From: JAEUKA01 sp044228505
Lineage (GTDB): Bacteria > Myxococcota_A > Polyangia > Palsa-1104 > JAEUJZ01
Direction of reading: 5' to 3'
Length of the DNA stretch: 64,000 nucleotides
NCBI GenBank assembly: GCA_044228505.1
Contig: JBGAUT010000012.1
Span: forward strand, 1 to 64,000
Below are positions 51,074 to 60,990 of this stretch, piece by piece (position 1 is the first letter of the stretch; each line of letters opens with the position of its first letter). The notes under the pieces were generated by a model, which was not told the DNA's origin, did no database searches, and saw only the letters and a list, made by a program, of their open reading frames with translations. A program made the translations under genes and the position numbers.

Positions 51074-53593
51074 ATGTCGATACCTCCCTCAGCGCGGTGG
51101 AAACTTCGCAGCGCCGAGCTCTTGGTTGAGCTTGCAGCGAATCCAAGTGGTCTATCCTCCGAAGAAGCAGCAGCTCGACTGAAGGTCTACGGCACCAACG
51201 CTCTCGTTGCCAGCCACAAACTGTCTGCGCTCCGGCTGTTTATCGGACAGGTAAAAAGTCCGCTGGTCCTACTCTTGGTGTTTGCGGCGGGAGTGTCCCT
51301 GCTGGCGGGTGAGTGGGTCGATGCCGGACTCGCGCTCGCCATCGTTGCCGCCAGCAGCCTCATCGGAACCTGGCGAGAGTACGATGCGGGGCGAGCCATC
51401 GAAAAGCTCAAGTCGATGGTGGTGTCTCGGACACGGGTGTTACGAGACGGACAAAGTACGCTGATCGCAAGCGCTCTGGTGGTTCCTGGGGATGTGGTTC
51501 TGCTCTCTGCGGGAGCGCTGATTCCAGCGGATGGAGTACTCCTAGAAGCCAATGATTTCTTTGTCAGTCAAGCCCTGCTAACCGGTGAAGCACTCCCTGT
51601 CGAAAAGCGTGCGGAGTCAGCAGCGGAGCCGGGTACAGAGGGACTCCGTCCGACCGAACGGAAGGATGCCGTCTTTCAGGGGACCAACGTTCGCAGTGGC
51701 AGCGCCAAATGTCTGGTGATTTACACCGGACGCGGCACCATGTTCGGAGCGATCGCGGACAAGCTGAACCTCCGTCCACCTGAAACAGACTTTGATCGCG
51801 GACTCCGCCACTTCGGCAACCTGCTGGTGGTGACCATGCTGATTATGGTGCTCGGCGTGGTGGTCGTAAACGTCGCTCTGCACCGTCCCCTGTTCGATTC
51901 CCTCCTGTTTGCGATTGCCTTGGCGGTAGGCCTTGCTCCCGAGATGCTCCCCGCCGTACTGAGCGTCAATCTCGCCAAGAGCGCGCAAGCCATGAGCCGC
52001 AAAGGAGTCCTGGTTCGTCGGCTCAACGCGATCGAAAACTTTGGAGCGATGGACGTACTATGCACCGACAAAACGGGCACACTCACTGTGGGTGAAGTAA
52101 AGCTCGCAGGCAGCTACGATCCCGCCGGAGTGGAGTCCCCCGACGTACTCCGTGAAGCCGCAGTGAATTCCCACTTTGAAACCGGACTGAATAATCCGCT
52201 CGATGAAGCAATCGAAGCCGCCGCACAGCTTCATCCCACAGGAATCGAAAAAGTCGACGAAATTCCCTATGACTTTCTTCGCAAACGACTGTCCGTAGTG
52301 GTGAAGGAATCGGGAGTCCTGCGGATGATCACCAAAGGGGCCGTCGCTTCTGTTCTCGATGCCTGTCTGTTGTCGCCAGAGGAACGCAAAGCCCTGCTCG
52401 ACCGCGCCGAGGAATGGGGGTCACAAGGCTTTCGGGTCATTGGTGTCGCAACCAAGCTCACAGAGTCCCAATCGACCTGGCATCGCGAAGATGAAGTAGC
52501 GCTCACGTTCCGGGGATTTCTGACATTCTTTGATCCGCCGAAACCGGGTATCCGTGAAACGCTCACCGAACTGCAGCGCCTGGGAGTCTCGCTCAAGCTG
52601 ATTTCGGGAGACAGCCGGTCGGTCAACATTCACCTGGCCAAGTCGGTCGGGCTACGCGCCGAACAGATCCTTACCGGGGCCAATCTTGACGACCTGAGCG
52701 ACGAAGCCTTATGGGCACGAGTTGAGTCTACCGACGTCTTTGCGCAGGTCGATCCCAACCAAAAGGAACGCATCATCCTGGCGCTCAAAAAGCGCGGCCA
52801 CGTAGTCGGTTATATGGGAGACGGAATCAACGATGCACCCGCGCTGCATGCAGCAGATGTCAGCATCTCCGTTGATTCCGCAGTTGATGTTGCCAAAGAA
52901 GCGGCGGACTTTGTGTTACTCGAGTCAAACCTCGATGTACTGCGAGGTGGAATCATGGAAGGTCGTACGACCTTCGCCAACACGCTCAAGTACATCCTGA
53001 CCACCACCAGTGCCAACCTCGGCAACATGCTGAGCATGGCGGCAACCTCGGTCTTTTTGCCATTCCTACCGCTGCTCGCAAGCCAGATCCTGCTAAACAA
53101 CTTGCTATCAGACGTTCCCGCGATGGCACTCGCCGGAGACGCGGTTGACACCGAGCTCATTCAGACTCCGCGCCGCTGGAACATGACCTTCATCCGTCGC
53201 TTCATGATCCAGTTCGGAATGCTTAGCTCGCTGTTCGACTTGCTAACATTTGGGATGCTGCTGAAGGTGTTTCAGGCAAACGTCGAGACATTCCGCACGG
53301 GCTGGTTTGTCGAGAGTATGCTCACCGAGTTGGTGATTGCGCTCGTAGTCCGAACTCGCCGTCCCTTCTTTAGGAGTCGTCCGGGTACCTCGCTGCTTGC
53401 GCTGACCTTGATCGTTGCGGCTCTCGATCTGGCGATTCCGTACTTGCCCTATGCACGGGTGTTCGGATTCACTCCGCTGCCGCTGTCACTGCTGCTCGCT
53501 CTCGTTGGGATCACGGTTTTGTACGTGGCATCGACCGAGCTACTCAAGCTGGTCTTTTATCGAGCCGACAAGCTAGTGCAAAACCGTTCGTAG
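51074..53593 (+). CDS. MgtA-type P-type ATPase (Mg2+/cation)
   Basis: The 839-residue pump has a full P-ATPase core: LTGEALPVEK in the actuator domain, the phosphorylation site DKTGTLT, KGAVASVLDAC in the nucleotide domain and GDGINDAPAL in the hinge. The segment AVGLAPEMLPAVLSVNLAKSAQAMSRKGVLVRRLNAIENFGAMDVLCTD is characteristic of the MgtA/MgtB (P3B) type, as is the length near 900. It has about ten membrane helices. Its 3' end overlaps the convergent PilZ gene by 21 bp. No leader or riboswitch could be identified in the 56 bp upstream. Confidence 0.9.
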   Translation: MSIPPSARWKLRSAELLVELAANPSGLSSEEAAARLKVYGTNALVASHKLSALRLFIGQVKSPLVLLLVFAAGVSLLAGEWVDAGLALAIVAASSLIGTWREYDAGRAIEKLKSMVVSRTRVLRDGQSTLIASALVVPGDVVLLSAGALIPADGVLLEANDFFVSQALLTGEALPVEKRAESAAEPGTEGLRPTERKDAVFQGTNVRSGSAKCLVIYTGRGTMFGAIADKLNLRPPETDFDRGLRHFGNLLVVTMLIMVLGVVVVNVALHRPLFDSLLFAIALAVGLAPEMLPAVLSVNLAKSAQAMSRKGVLVRRLNAIENFGAMDVLCTDKTGTLTVGEVKLAGSYDPAGVESPDVLREAAVNSHFETGLNNPLDEAIEAAAQLHPTGIEKVDEIPYDFLRKRLSVVVKESGVLRMITKGAVASVLDACLLSPEERKALLDRAEEWGSQGFRVIGVATKLTESQSTWHREDEVALTFRGFLTFFDPPKPGIRETLTELQRLGVSLKLISGDSRSVNIHLAKSVGLRAEQILTGANLDDLSDEALWARVESTDVFAQVDPNQKERIILALKKRGHVVGYMGDGINDAPALHAADVSISVDSAVDVAKEAADFVLLESNLDVLRGGIMEGRTTFANTLKYILTTTSANLGNMLSMAATSVFLPFLPLLASQILLNNLLSDVPAMALAGDAVDTELIQTPRRWNMTFIRRFMIQFGMLSSLFDLLTFGMLLKVFQANVETFRTGWFVESMLTELVIALVVRTRRPFFRSRPGTSLLALTLIVAALDLAIPYLPYARVFGFTPLPLSLLLALVGITVLYVASTELLKLVFYRADKLVQNRS

Positions 53594-54100
53594 CCGCGAG
53601 ATTCCCATTCCCAACGTCAGATCGCTGTCGCTCTCAAAGGAAGAAAACCGGAGTCCCATTCCCCGAAGCGCCCGCACGCCTCCTTTGCCATCCGAAAAGT
53701 TGAGAAAGTAGTGATTCTTCACCTCACCACGTGCGGTAACTCGCGCATGGGAATCGGGTAGGGAAAAGAAGACCTGGACCTGGGTTCCGAGCGGCAGTGG
53801 TTCGCGCACTTCAACCATCATTCCACCCGTTGAGACATTGCGCGCAATCGCCGAGACTTCTCCGAACGACTCACCGCGCAGCGCGACCGCAAAGGCTTTG
53901 TCAAAGCGCATGCTGCGGCGCTTTTCGACTCGCGTTGGTGATCCCGAAGGAACGTGAGCACGGGTCGAACGACCGCTTTGGGGACGGCCAGTCACAGGAC
54001 GACCGCTTTGGGGACGACCGCTTGGGGGACGACCACTGACAGGGCGAGCTGACTGACTCGATGAGGATTTGGCGGAAGACTTCGGCAGCGTGGGCTTCAT
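53573..54100 (-). CDS. PilZ-domain protein with low-complexity N terminus
   Basis: The 175-residue protein has a C-terminal PilZ domain: RxxxR-type EKRRSMRFDKAF (about residue 60) and N-V-S-T-G-G, the second c-di-GMP motif (N/DxSxxG). The first 50 residues are a repeat tract of SGRPxSGRP units encoded by a near-tandem 18-bp DNA repeat (about 53975-54045), probably a disordered linker. PilZ proteins read c-di-GMP for motility or envelope control. I chose the ATG at 54100; an earlier in-frame start at 54136 exists. Confidence 0.85.
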   Translation of the reverse strand: MKPTLPKSSAKSSSSQSARPVSGRPPSGRPQSGRPVTGRPQSGRSTRAHVPSGSPTRVEKRRSMRFDKAFAVALRGESFGEVSAIARNVSTGGMMVEVREPLPLGTQVQVFFSLPDSHARVTARGEVKNHYFLNFSDGKGGVRALRGMGLRFSSFESDSDLTLGMGISRLRTVLH

Positions 54101-54196
54101 GACCCAGACCGTAGTGCGGTAAGTCAAGGAAGTCAAAAATCTTACGTTGTCCTACATGGTCACACTCTGTGTGCCCAGACCTCACTCAAACAACGC

Positions 54197-55519
54197 CTAG
54201 ACTAGGGGCTCTTTCACGCCGCTTGGCACGAGCCATAGCCGGCGAGTAGCCAAAAACAGCAGCAGCCCGAGTCCTGCGCCGACCAGTGCCAGCACGAAAA
54301 AGACCGGTCGAGCACCGTAGGCATCGATGAGCAGCCCCACTCCAACCGTCGAGGAGCTGTATGCGACTGCCAAGATCGCTTGGTCAAAGGCAAACAGTCG
54401 ACCGCGCAGCGCGTCAGGCACCGCTTTTTGCATCGCAAACGTCGTCGCCTGCCACATCGCGCCGCCGCCCATGTGCCCGATCACGACCGGTATCAGGCCG
54501 AGTTCGAGGGTGCTGCTCTTCGACAGAGCGGCATAACCGAGCGAATAGATCATCAGGCAAGGCGCAATCATCGTGGTGCGCAGCGAGGGACGCGACACCA
54601 GCGCAAACAGCACAAACGGTCCAATGAGCGCCCCAAATCCTCGCGCCACAAACAGCATCGAAATGCCCTCGGAGCCACGCAGGAACACCTTTTCCGCAAA
54701 CACCGACAGCAGCGAAGTCATCCCGAGCACCAGTCCGAGCAGCCCTTTGCCGCACAAAAGTGCCACCACCTGGGGACTGCGCCGTGAAAACTGCCCCGCC
54801 TCGCTCAGCGACTCACGCAGCGTCAACGGTTGTTCTCGGTGCGGCTGATGCTCGGAAAACGGCGTCTTGATGCGCAGCAGGAGCAAGGCCGACAAAAGAA
54901 AGCTGAGCGCGTTCAACGCAAACGCGACATTGCGCCCAAAATGCGTCGCCACCAAGCCTCCCAGCGCCGAACCGACCATCAACATCGTCCCCCACGCCGA
55001 GCCAAGCAGTGCGTTGGCCCGCCCGAGATCCTCTGGAGCCACCAAGTTCGGAGCCGCCGCCTCCGCTGCCGGATCAAAGAAACCAGAGCCCGCCGACAGT
55101 CCAGCCACCGCCACAAACGCCAGCGGCAACAGCGAGGGCGACACCACCAAAAGTGGCAACAGCGCGAGACCGGCCCGCAACAGATCGACCAGCACCATCA
55201 ACCGGCGGCGATCAGTACGATCGATCAAGTTGCCTGCCCACGGGGTCACCAGCAGCGCTGGCAGACCCAAACAGACGTTGACGAGTGAAATGAGCGTCGC
55301 GCTCCCGGTCTGCGACAGCACCAGATCGTACAGCGCCACCATCATGAACCAGTCGCCCGCCAAGCTGATTAGCGTCGCAATGTAGACCCGACGAAAGTCA
55401 GCATTGCGCAGCAATAGCCCCAAGTAGCTGCCTCCAACCGGAGGTCGAGGCCGTCCCGATCCACCCTCAACCAGCCCGATCGCTGGCTGTTCCCCGTTTT
55501 GTATATCCGTGCTGTCCAT
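54197..55519 (-). CDS. MFS transporter (MFS_3/EntS-like)
   Basis: The 440-residue protein has 12 membrane helices. The N-terminal part, LLLRNADFRRVYIATLISLAGDWFMMVALYDLVL, is the hallmark of the MFS_3 exporters. GNLIDRTDRRRLMVLVDLLRAGLAL is the helix 2-3 loop, and GSGFFDPAAEAAAPNLV is typical of the helix 4-5 region. Related proteins export siderophores or macrolides; the substrate here is unknown. An N-terminal 30-residue hydrophilic tail precedes the first helix. Confidence 0.88.
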   Translation of the reverse strand: MDSTDIQNGEQPAIGLVEGGSGRPRPPVGGSYLGLLLRNADFRRVYIATLISLAGDWFMMVALYDLVLSQTGSATLISLVNVCLGLPALLVTPWAGNLIDRTDRRRLMVLVDLLRAGLALLPLLVVSPSLLPLAFVAVAGLSAGSGFFDPAAEAAAPNLVAPEDLGRANALLGSAWGTMLMVGSALGGLVATHFGRNVAFALNALSFLLSALLLLRIKTPFSEHQPHREQPLTLRESLSEAGQFSRRSPQVVALLCGKGLLGLVLGMTSLLSVFAEKVFLRGSEGISMLFVARGFGALIGPFVLFALVSRPSLRTTMIAPCLMIYSLGYAALSKSSTLELGLIPVVIGHMGGGAMWQATTFAMQKAVPDALRGRLFAFDQAILAVAYSSSTVGVGLLIDAYGARPVFFVLALVGAGLGLLLFLATRRLWLVPSGVKEPLV

Positions 55520-55677
55520 GCATCGATCCCGGCGGCTCGGCCCCGGTGATTGTTACGCAGAGCGACGATGTTTGCCCGCTTCGCAAACCGTGATGCGGAA
55601 AAGCCAATGGCGTTTCGCGATCTTTCAGCCTGCGCTGATGGTTGAAAAGTATGCGTTCTTGACGGTACCCTAAAACC

Positions 55678-56664
55678 ATGCGCAGAAGGCATAGCGTCTA
55701 CCGGCTCGCTACCGTGAGTGCTCTTGGCCTGCTCTTGTCGTCCTCTGTCATTCGGCTTCCTACCGAGTCAGCAACGGCACGAGCAGCACCGACAGTTATC
55801 ACGGCGACCCCACTGCAGCGGCCTAGCGTCCCGCTCCCGCCACGGATGCCGTTTGTGGAACATCAACCATCGGTGCGCCATGTGGTGATCATCAGTGAAG
55901 ACGGCATGCGCCCGGACCTGATCTACGGTCAGCAAAACATGGTCTGGCACGAGCAGCTCTATCGCAACGGCTCGTTTTCGTGGAAAGCCCGCACCATTCG
56001 CACTGCCTCGACCCTGCCATCTCATGCCTCGATGCTGTCAGGAGTTGATGTCGATCAGCACGGACTGACCTGGAACACCTGGCTCAAGACCCGTGGCTTT
56101 ATCCGTGTCCCGACGATCTTCCAAGCCGCCGAGGAAAACGGGATGAAGACCGCAGCTTTCGTCGGCAAGCCCAAGCTGCGTCACATCATGCCCGAGGGAA
56201 CCGTCGGAACCTTTGCCCGTCCTGGCTACTATTGCAAAAAAGTCAGCGACGAGGCCGCTCGCTACATCGAGCGTGAACGGCCGGAGCTTTTGTTCGTCCA
56301 CTTCTCCGATCCGGACGAAGCCGGCCACTCTGACGGGTGGATGACCGCCAGCTATCGCAAAGCGGCGCTCGCATCCGACGCCTGCCTTGGCACCATCTAC
56401 CGGGCCCTACAGCAAGCCAACATGATTGATGAGACCCTGGTCATTGTCTCCGCTGACCACGGTGGTCATGCCCGAGGCCACTCCGGCGCGCTACCGAGTG
56501 ATCGAGAAATCCCGTGGATCGCGTCGGGTCCTGGGGTGCGGCGCGGCTACCACATCCGATCCGCCGTCTCGACCATGGACACCGCTGCCACAGCCCTCGC
56601 GGCCCTGGGCCTTTCCCCACTTACCCGCATCGCCGGTCGCCCGGTCTCCGAAATTTTCCAGTAG
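55678..56664 (+). CDS. Exported alkaline-phosphatase-superfamily phosphodiesterase
   Basis: The 328-residue protein has a signal-like N terminus and the type I phosphodiesterase/nucleotide pyrophosphatase metal ligands in order: SEDGMRPDLI, the nucleophile Thr/Ser in TASTLPSHASMLSG, SDPDEAGHSDG, SADHGGH and RGHSG. It should hydrolyse a phosphate ester or anhydride in the periplasm with two zinc ions. No ribosome site precedes the ATG at 55678, so a leaderless message is possible. It is divergent from the MFS gene. Confidence 0.85.
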   Translation: MRRRHSVYRLATVSALGLLLSSSVIRLPTESATARAAPTVITATPLQRPSVPLPPRMPFVEHQPSVRHVVIISEDGMRPDLIYGQQNMVWHEQLYRNGSFSWKARTIRTASTLPSHASMLSGVDVDQHGLTWNTWLKTRGFIRVPTIFQAAEENGMKTAAFVGKPKLRHIMPEGTVGTFARPGYYCKKVSDEAARYIERERPELLFVHFSDPDEAGHSDGWMTASYRKAALASDACLGTIYRALQQANMIDETLVIVSADHGGHARGHSGALPSDREIPWIASGPGVRRGYHIRSAVSTMDTAATALAALGLSPLTRIAGRPVSEIFQ

Positions 56665-56868
56665 TCGGCCCTCGCTTGTAACGCAGCGCGTTGTGAAAAC
56701 GGACGCCCGTTTCTGAGCCACTGTGTGCAGGCCGTTTTCCGTCGCTGGCCATCTGTCAGACTGGCCCCATGCTTGCACATCCAAAGTCCTCAGTAGCCCA
56801 GCGGATCGCTCGCAATGCGGTCCCACCGAGCATCCCCTCGGCGAGGGCAGCGGAACACGGAGCCCCAC

Positions 56869-57219
56869 ATGCAACCAGAGCCGCACGGACTGACAGCGCA
56901 AACCGGAATACGCAGTAGCCGCGTAAACTCATTCGCAGTGCGTAGTGATGTACGCGCTCTGTCGATTGGCTACCGCTCTGGCACACTGCAAAAATATTCA
57001 GGTGTTTTCATCAGTGCGGTGGCTTGGGTGGTGTTTTTGATCGGGCTTGCCTACTTCCTGCTTGCCGCAATGCAGCAACAGGCCGAGGAACTGAGTGCGG
57101 GCCTAGACTCGACGGAGCGGGGGATTAGTTACTGCCTTTCGGCGATTCTCTTGCTCGCTGTAGCCGTGCCGCAGTGGGTCATGGGTGAGCGACGATTGAA
57201 CCGCCTGCTTACAATCTAG
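56869..57219 (+). CDS. Small membrane protein, unknown
   Basis: The 116-residue protein has two membrane helices (SGVFISAVAWVVFLIGLAYFLLA and ISYCLSAILLLAVAVPQWVMG) joined by a short polar loop with QQQAEELSAGLDSTERG. GGAG precedes the ATG at 56869 with a 7-base spacer; the frame is open further upstream. It converges on the end of the ATPase operon with a 12-bp gap. No family recognised. Confidence 0.5.
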   Translation: MQPEPHGLTAQTGIRSSRVNSFAVRSDVRALSIGYRSGTLQKYSGVFISAVAWVVFLIGLAYFLLAAMQQQAEELSAGLDSTERGISYCLSAILLLAVAVPQWVMGERRLNRLLTI

Positions 57220-57231
57220 TCCTTGGTCTGC

Positions 57232-58614
57232 TTAGGTGCGCTTGCGGGCTTCGTCCAGCGTACCGACCATGTAGAACGCACTCTCCGGCCAGGCATCGCA
57301 CTCGCCTTCGAGGATCGCCAAACAACCAGCCAGGGTATCGGCCAAATTAACGGTCCGCCCAGTTCGACCGGTAAACGCTTCTGTCACCAAGAAGGGCTGG
57401 GTCAAAAAGCGCTGTAATCTACGGGCTCTGGCGACGGTCCGGCGATCATCTTGCGACAGCTCTTCAAGTCCCAGCATAGCGATGATGTCTTGCAGCTCGC
57501 GATACTGGGCGAGTGTCTTGCGAACCCGCTCCGCCACTCGAAAGTGATGCTCTCCGACGAGTCGAGGGTCGAGCAGGTTCGACGATGAAGACAGAGGATC
57601 GATCGCCGGGTAGATGCCCTCTGACGCAAGCTTGCGCGACAGCACCAGGCTGGCATCCAGGTGAGAAAACAGCTGTGCCACGGCCGGATCGGTCAAGTCG
57701 TCCGCGGGAACATAGACCGCTTGGATCGACGTCACCGCGGCCCCCTCGACGGAAGCGATCCGCTCCTCGAACTCGGCGACCTCGGTCGCCATCGTCGGCT
57801 GATAGCCCACCCGAGACGGCAGTCGCCCGAGCAGACCCGACACTTCACCGCCCGCCTGGATAAAACGAAACACGTTGTCGATGAGCAGAAGCACATCCCT
57901 CTTGCGCTCATCTCGAAAAAACTCTGCCACAGTGAGCGCGGTGAGCCCGACGCGCCAGCGCGCTCCCGGTGGTTCGTTCATTTGCCCGAACACCAGAGTG
58001 GTGTTTTTGAGCACGCCCGACTGCTTCATGTCGAGCCACAGCTCATTGCCCTCTCGGGAACGCTCACCGATGCCCGCGAACACCGAGACGCCACCGTGGC
58101 TCTGCACGGTCGCACGAATCAGCTCCATGAGCAGCACCGTCTTACCGACACCGGCCCCCCCGAACAGACCCGCCTTGCCACCACGATGAAGGGGCAGCAA
58201 CAAATCGATCACTTTGATGCCAGTCGAAAACACCTCTGGCGTATGTCCCTGCGTCGACAGAGCCGGTGCCGCACGATAGATCGGACGCTGCGGAGTCTCC
58301 GGCGGTGGTGGTGGCAGGTTGTCAATGGGAGCCCCCAGCACATTGCAAAGCCGCCCGAGCATGTTTTCACCGACAGGTACATGGATACAGCGACCGCTTC
58401 GTTCGGCCGGTAAACCGCGACGTAGTCCTTCGGTGTAGTCAAGCGCGACCGTCCGCACCTGCCCCAAGTCGGTGTGCTGCTGAACCTCCAAAACCAGCCT
58501 TCGCCCTGCGTGTTCGATAAACAGGGCCTCGCCGATATCAGGCAACTCCCCATCGGGAAAGCGCACATCGACGACTGAGCCACGGACTCGCACCACGGTA
58601 CCCATCGCACTCAT
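57232..58614 (-). CDS. atpD: N-ATPase-type F1 beta subunit
   Basis: The 460-residue catalytic subunit has Walker A GGAGVGKT, GIGERSREGNELW with the catalytic Glu, Walker B DVLLLIDNVFRF, and MLGLEELSQDD, matching the DELSEED loop. YVPADDLTDPAVAQLFSHLD is the usual ATP-site region. The start overlaps atpG's stop as ATGA. In the N-ATPase operons I know, atpD comes first and is followed by atpC; here it is last and no atpC follows. It hydrolyses ATP or synthesises it with alpha. Confidence 0.95.
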   Translation of the reverse strand: MSAMGTVVRVRGSVVDVRFPDGELPDIGEALFIEHAGRRLVLEVQQHTDLGQVRTVALDYTEGLRRGLPAERSGRCIHVPVGENMLGRLCNVLGAPIDNLPPPPPETPQRPIYRAAPALSTQGHTPEVFSTGIKVIDLLLPLHRGGKAGLFGGAGVGKTVLLMELIRATVQSHGGVSVFAGIGERSREGNELWLDMKQSGVLKNTTLVFGQMNEPPGARWRVGLTALTVAEFFRDERKRDVLLLIDNVFRFIQAGGEVSGLLGRLPSRVGYQPTMATEVAEFEERIASVEGAAVTSIQAVYVPADDLTDPAVAQLFSHLDASLVLSRKLASEGIYPAIDPLSSSSNLLDPRLVGEHHFRVAERVRKTLAQYRELQDIIAMLGLEELSQDDRRTVARARRLQRFLTQPFLVTEAFTGRTGRTVNLADTLAGCLAILEGECDAWPESAFYMVGTLDEARKRT

Positions 58615-59462
58615 CGCGAGCCTCCGCCGAGCAGTGCACTCGCCGTCGCGACTTCGAGAATCTCACTGGTGATCGAGTCTTGTCGCTCCGCCCGCTCTCG
58701 CTGCCGCAGGTCGCCAAGCTGCTCTTCTAGATTGCGATGCGAGGCATCCATCGCCACAAAGCGGGCCGCCTGCTCGCACGCGAATGACGACGCAATCATC
58801 CACGTCACCTGGGAAAAAGCATACTCTTGCAACAGCCTCGCCGTCAGCACTTCGGCGGGCAACGTATGGTGCGGAGGATCTCCATCGAGCACCTTCGGAG
58901 CAACCTGCGGCGGAAACAAGCGCTGACGGAACGGCTCGTAGCTAACCGAACCCCGCAGTCGAGCAAATATCACCTCGATCTCGGCCACCTCTCCGCTGGT
59001 CACTGCTTGGAACAGGCTCTCCACGAGCACGCTCGCGGTCCTGGCCACCGCGCCAAGCGTCGTGGGCATGCTATCGGAGTCCAAGATCGGCAGTCCGCGC
59101 TCCTGGCATTGACGAAGCCCTCGCTTGCCAAGCACCTGCAACTGACACGGCGACTCGGCCCGCGCCTTCTCCACCTGGGTCAGTAGCACATCGTTGAGCG
59201 CTCCAACAAAGCCGTGCTCCGACAGACACACCACCAGCCGCCGCATTCCAGTACGCTCGACAGGCTGCAGTTCTTTCGTCGCGGCAAGCAGTCCCATACC
59301 TTGCTGCAGTGCAGAGAGCGTCGCCGCAGCGTAGCGTTCTAAGCCCGCGAAATTCTCCTGTGCTTGCCGCTGCCTCGCTGCTGCCAGTGAGCGCATCGCC
59401 TGCGTCAGGTTGCTCAGCTGCTGCACGGTACGGATATGCGATGAGAGGTCAGCTCCGAACAT
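58611..59462 (-). CDS. atpG: F1 gamma subunit, N-ATPase type
   Basis: The 283-residue protein has the gamma N-terminal coil (LSSHIRTVQQLSNLTQAMRS LAAAR region) and a C-terminal coil (AMDASHRNLEEQLGDLRQRERAERQDSITSEILEV) that form the rotor shaft. The Rossmann-like middle is divergent, as in N-ATPases. I prefer the ATG at 59462, preceded by GAGG, over a GTG at 59474. It overlaps atpA by 14 bp and atpD by 4. Confidence 0.9.
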   Translation of the reverse strand: MFGADLSSHIRTVQQLSNLTQAMRSLAAARQRQAQENFAGLERYAAATLSALQQGMGLLAATKELQPVERTGMRRLVVCLSEHGFVGALNDVLLTQVEKARAESPCQLQVLGKRGLRQCQERGLPILDSDSMPTTLGAVARTASVLVESLFQAVTSGEVAEIEVIFARLRGSVSYEPFRQRLFPPQVAPKVLDGDPPHHTLPAEVLTARLLQEYAFSQVTWMIASSFACEQAARFVAMDASHRNLEEQLGDLRQRERAERQDSITSEILEVATASALLGGGSR

Positions 59463-60990
59463 CTGCGCCCTCACCTGCCTCTAGTCGAGCCACCACCGCC
59501 TGCATCGCGGTCCGCAACTGCTTTTGTTCTTCATCGGTGAGCACAGCGCCTTGCTCAATCCGCAGCGCCAGCATCGCTAGTTCACCGGTAAGAAGATTGA
59601 GCACTGCATCGCGGAAGCGCCCAACCATCGCGACCTGGGATCCGTCCAGCAGTCCATCTTCGATCGCTTGCAGCAAAGCGACCTGATGGGCCGTCGACAG
59701 TGGTTGAAACTGCGGCTGGAGCAGCGCGGCCCGAACCCGTCGCCCACGATCGATCACTTTCTGGGTACGCTGATCAATGGCTCCGCCGAAGCGAGTGAAC
59801 ACCTCAAGCTCTAGAAACTGGGCGTAGCCGAGGCGCAGGCTTTCTGACACCCGCCGGAGCACCGGCAACTGGGTCTTGCCACCAACGCGAGAGACGCTCT
59901 TTCCGACATCAATCGCTGGTTTTTGACCCTCACTCCACAGCCGTGGCTCCAAAAAAATCTGTCCGTCAGTAATGGAAATGAGGTTGGTCGGAATATAGGA
60001 AGACAAGTTCCCGGCCAGCGTCTCGGCTATCGGTAGCGTGGTCAGTGAGCCACCACCTCGCTGAGTCGACAGCCGTGCAGCTCGCTCGAGCAGCCGAGAG
60101 TGAAGGTAGAAGATGTCGCCGGGATAGGCCTCTCGACCCGGTGGTTGACGGAGTAGAAGCGCCACCTGCCGATGAATCTGGGCGTGCTTGGTCAAATCAT
60201 CGAGAACCAGCAGCACGTGCCGGCCTCGATCGCTAAAGTACTCGGCCATCGAGCACGCTGCATACGGAGCCAGCCACTGCAAACCCGCTGCCGCGTCAGA
60301 CGCTGCCACGACACAGATTGTGCGCGCCTTGGGACCACGCCCGCGAATTGCTTCGACGGCCTGCGCGACCGAGGAAGATCGCTGACCAATGGCCGCATAG
60401 ACGCAGATCACGTCGCTCGCGTTTTGACTGATGATGGTGTCGACGGCAATTGCCGTCTTGCCGGTAAATCGGTCGCCGATGATCAGCTCGCGCTGCCCTC
60501 GGCCGAGCGGCAACATCGCATCGATCGCGGTAATACCGGTGTGCAGCGGCTCAGTGACCGGCTGGCGTTCGGTAATGCTCGGTGCAGCACGCTCAATCGG
60601 TAGATGCGAGGAGGTCTGGATCGCAGGCCCGCCATCGAGCGGCTGACCAAGCGGATCGACTACCCGCCCGAGCAAAGCGTCCCCGACCGGAACCTCCATC
60701 ACTTGACCGCTGCCACGAACCGGTGAGCCTGCCGTGATGCCGTCCTGGCGACCGAGTAGCACGCAGCCAATTTGCTCTTCATCGAGCACCACCACCAGCC
60801 CCAGCACGCCGGAGGCAAAGCGAAGCACCTCACCAAGCTGTGCGTGCGGCAGGCCCTGGACCTGAACCACTCCATCTGCCAACGCCGAGACGCGCCCCAG
60901 CGACTCGGGCTGTGGAGATAGGTCGAGCGCAGCTACCAAGCCCTGGGCCCGGGTCGACCAGTCAGACAGCTTGCTCAACAGATCGCTCAT
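59449..60990 (-). CDS. atpA: F1 alpha subunit, N-ATPase type
   Basis: The 513-residue subunit has Walker A GDRFTGKT, VCVYAAIGQRSSSVAQ-like sequence (CVYAAIGQRSSSV), the Walker B strand HVLLVLDDLTKHA, and the signature PAIDVGKSVSRVGGKTQ. It carries the non-catalytic nucleotide sites and binds beta in the hexamer. It overlaps atpF by ATGA and atpG by 14 bp. Confidence 0.95.
   Translation of the reverse strand: MSDLLSKLSDWSTRAQGLVAALDLSPQPESLGRVSALADGVVQVQGLPHAQLGEVLRFASGVLGLVVVLDEEQIGCVLLGRQDGITAGSPVRGSGQVMEVPVGDALLGRVVDPLGQPLDGGPAIQTSSHLPIERAAPSITERQPVTEPLHTGITAIDAMLPLGRGQRELIIGDRFTGKTAIAVDTIISQNASDVICVYAAIGQRSSSVAQAVEAIRGRGPKARTICVVAASDAAAGLQWLAPYAACSMAEYFSDRGRHVLLVLDDLTKHAQIHRQVALLLRQPPGREAYPGDIFYLHSRLLERAARLSTQRGGGSLTTLPIAETLAGNLSSYIPTNLISITDGQIFLEPRLWSEGQKPAIDVGKSVSRVGGKTQLPVLRRVSESLRLGYAQFLELEVFTRFGGAIDQRTQKVIDRGRRVRAALLQPQFQPLSTAHQVALLQAIEDGLLDGSQVAMVGRFRDAVLNLLTGELAMLALRIEQGAVLTDEEQKQLRTAMQAVVARLEAGEGADVRS

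Noticed and set aside
56665..57231. Missing atpC (epsilon) gene downstream of atpD
   Set aside because: I looked on the minus strand for an epsilon-like beta-sandwich sequence and found none; the space holds a plus-strand two-helix membrane protein with its own ribosome site.
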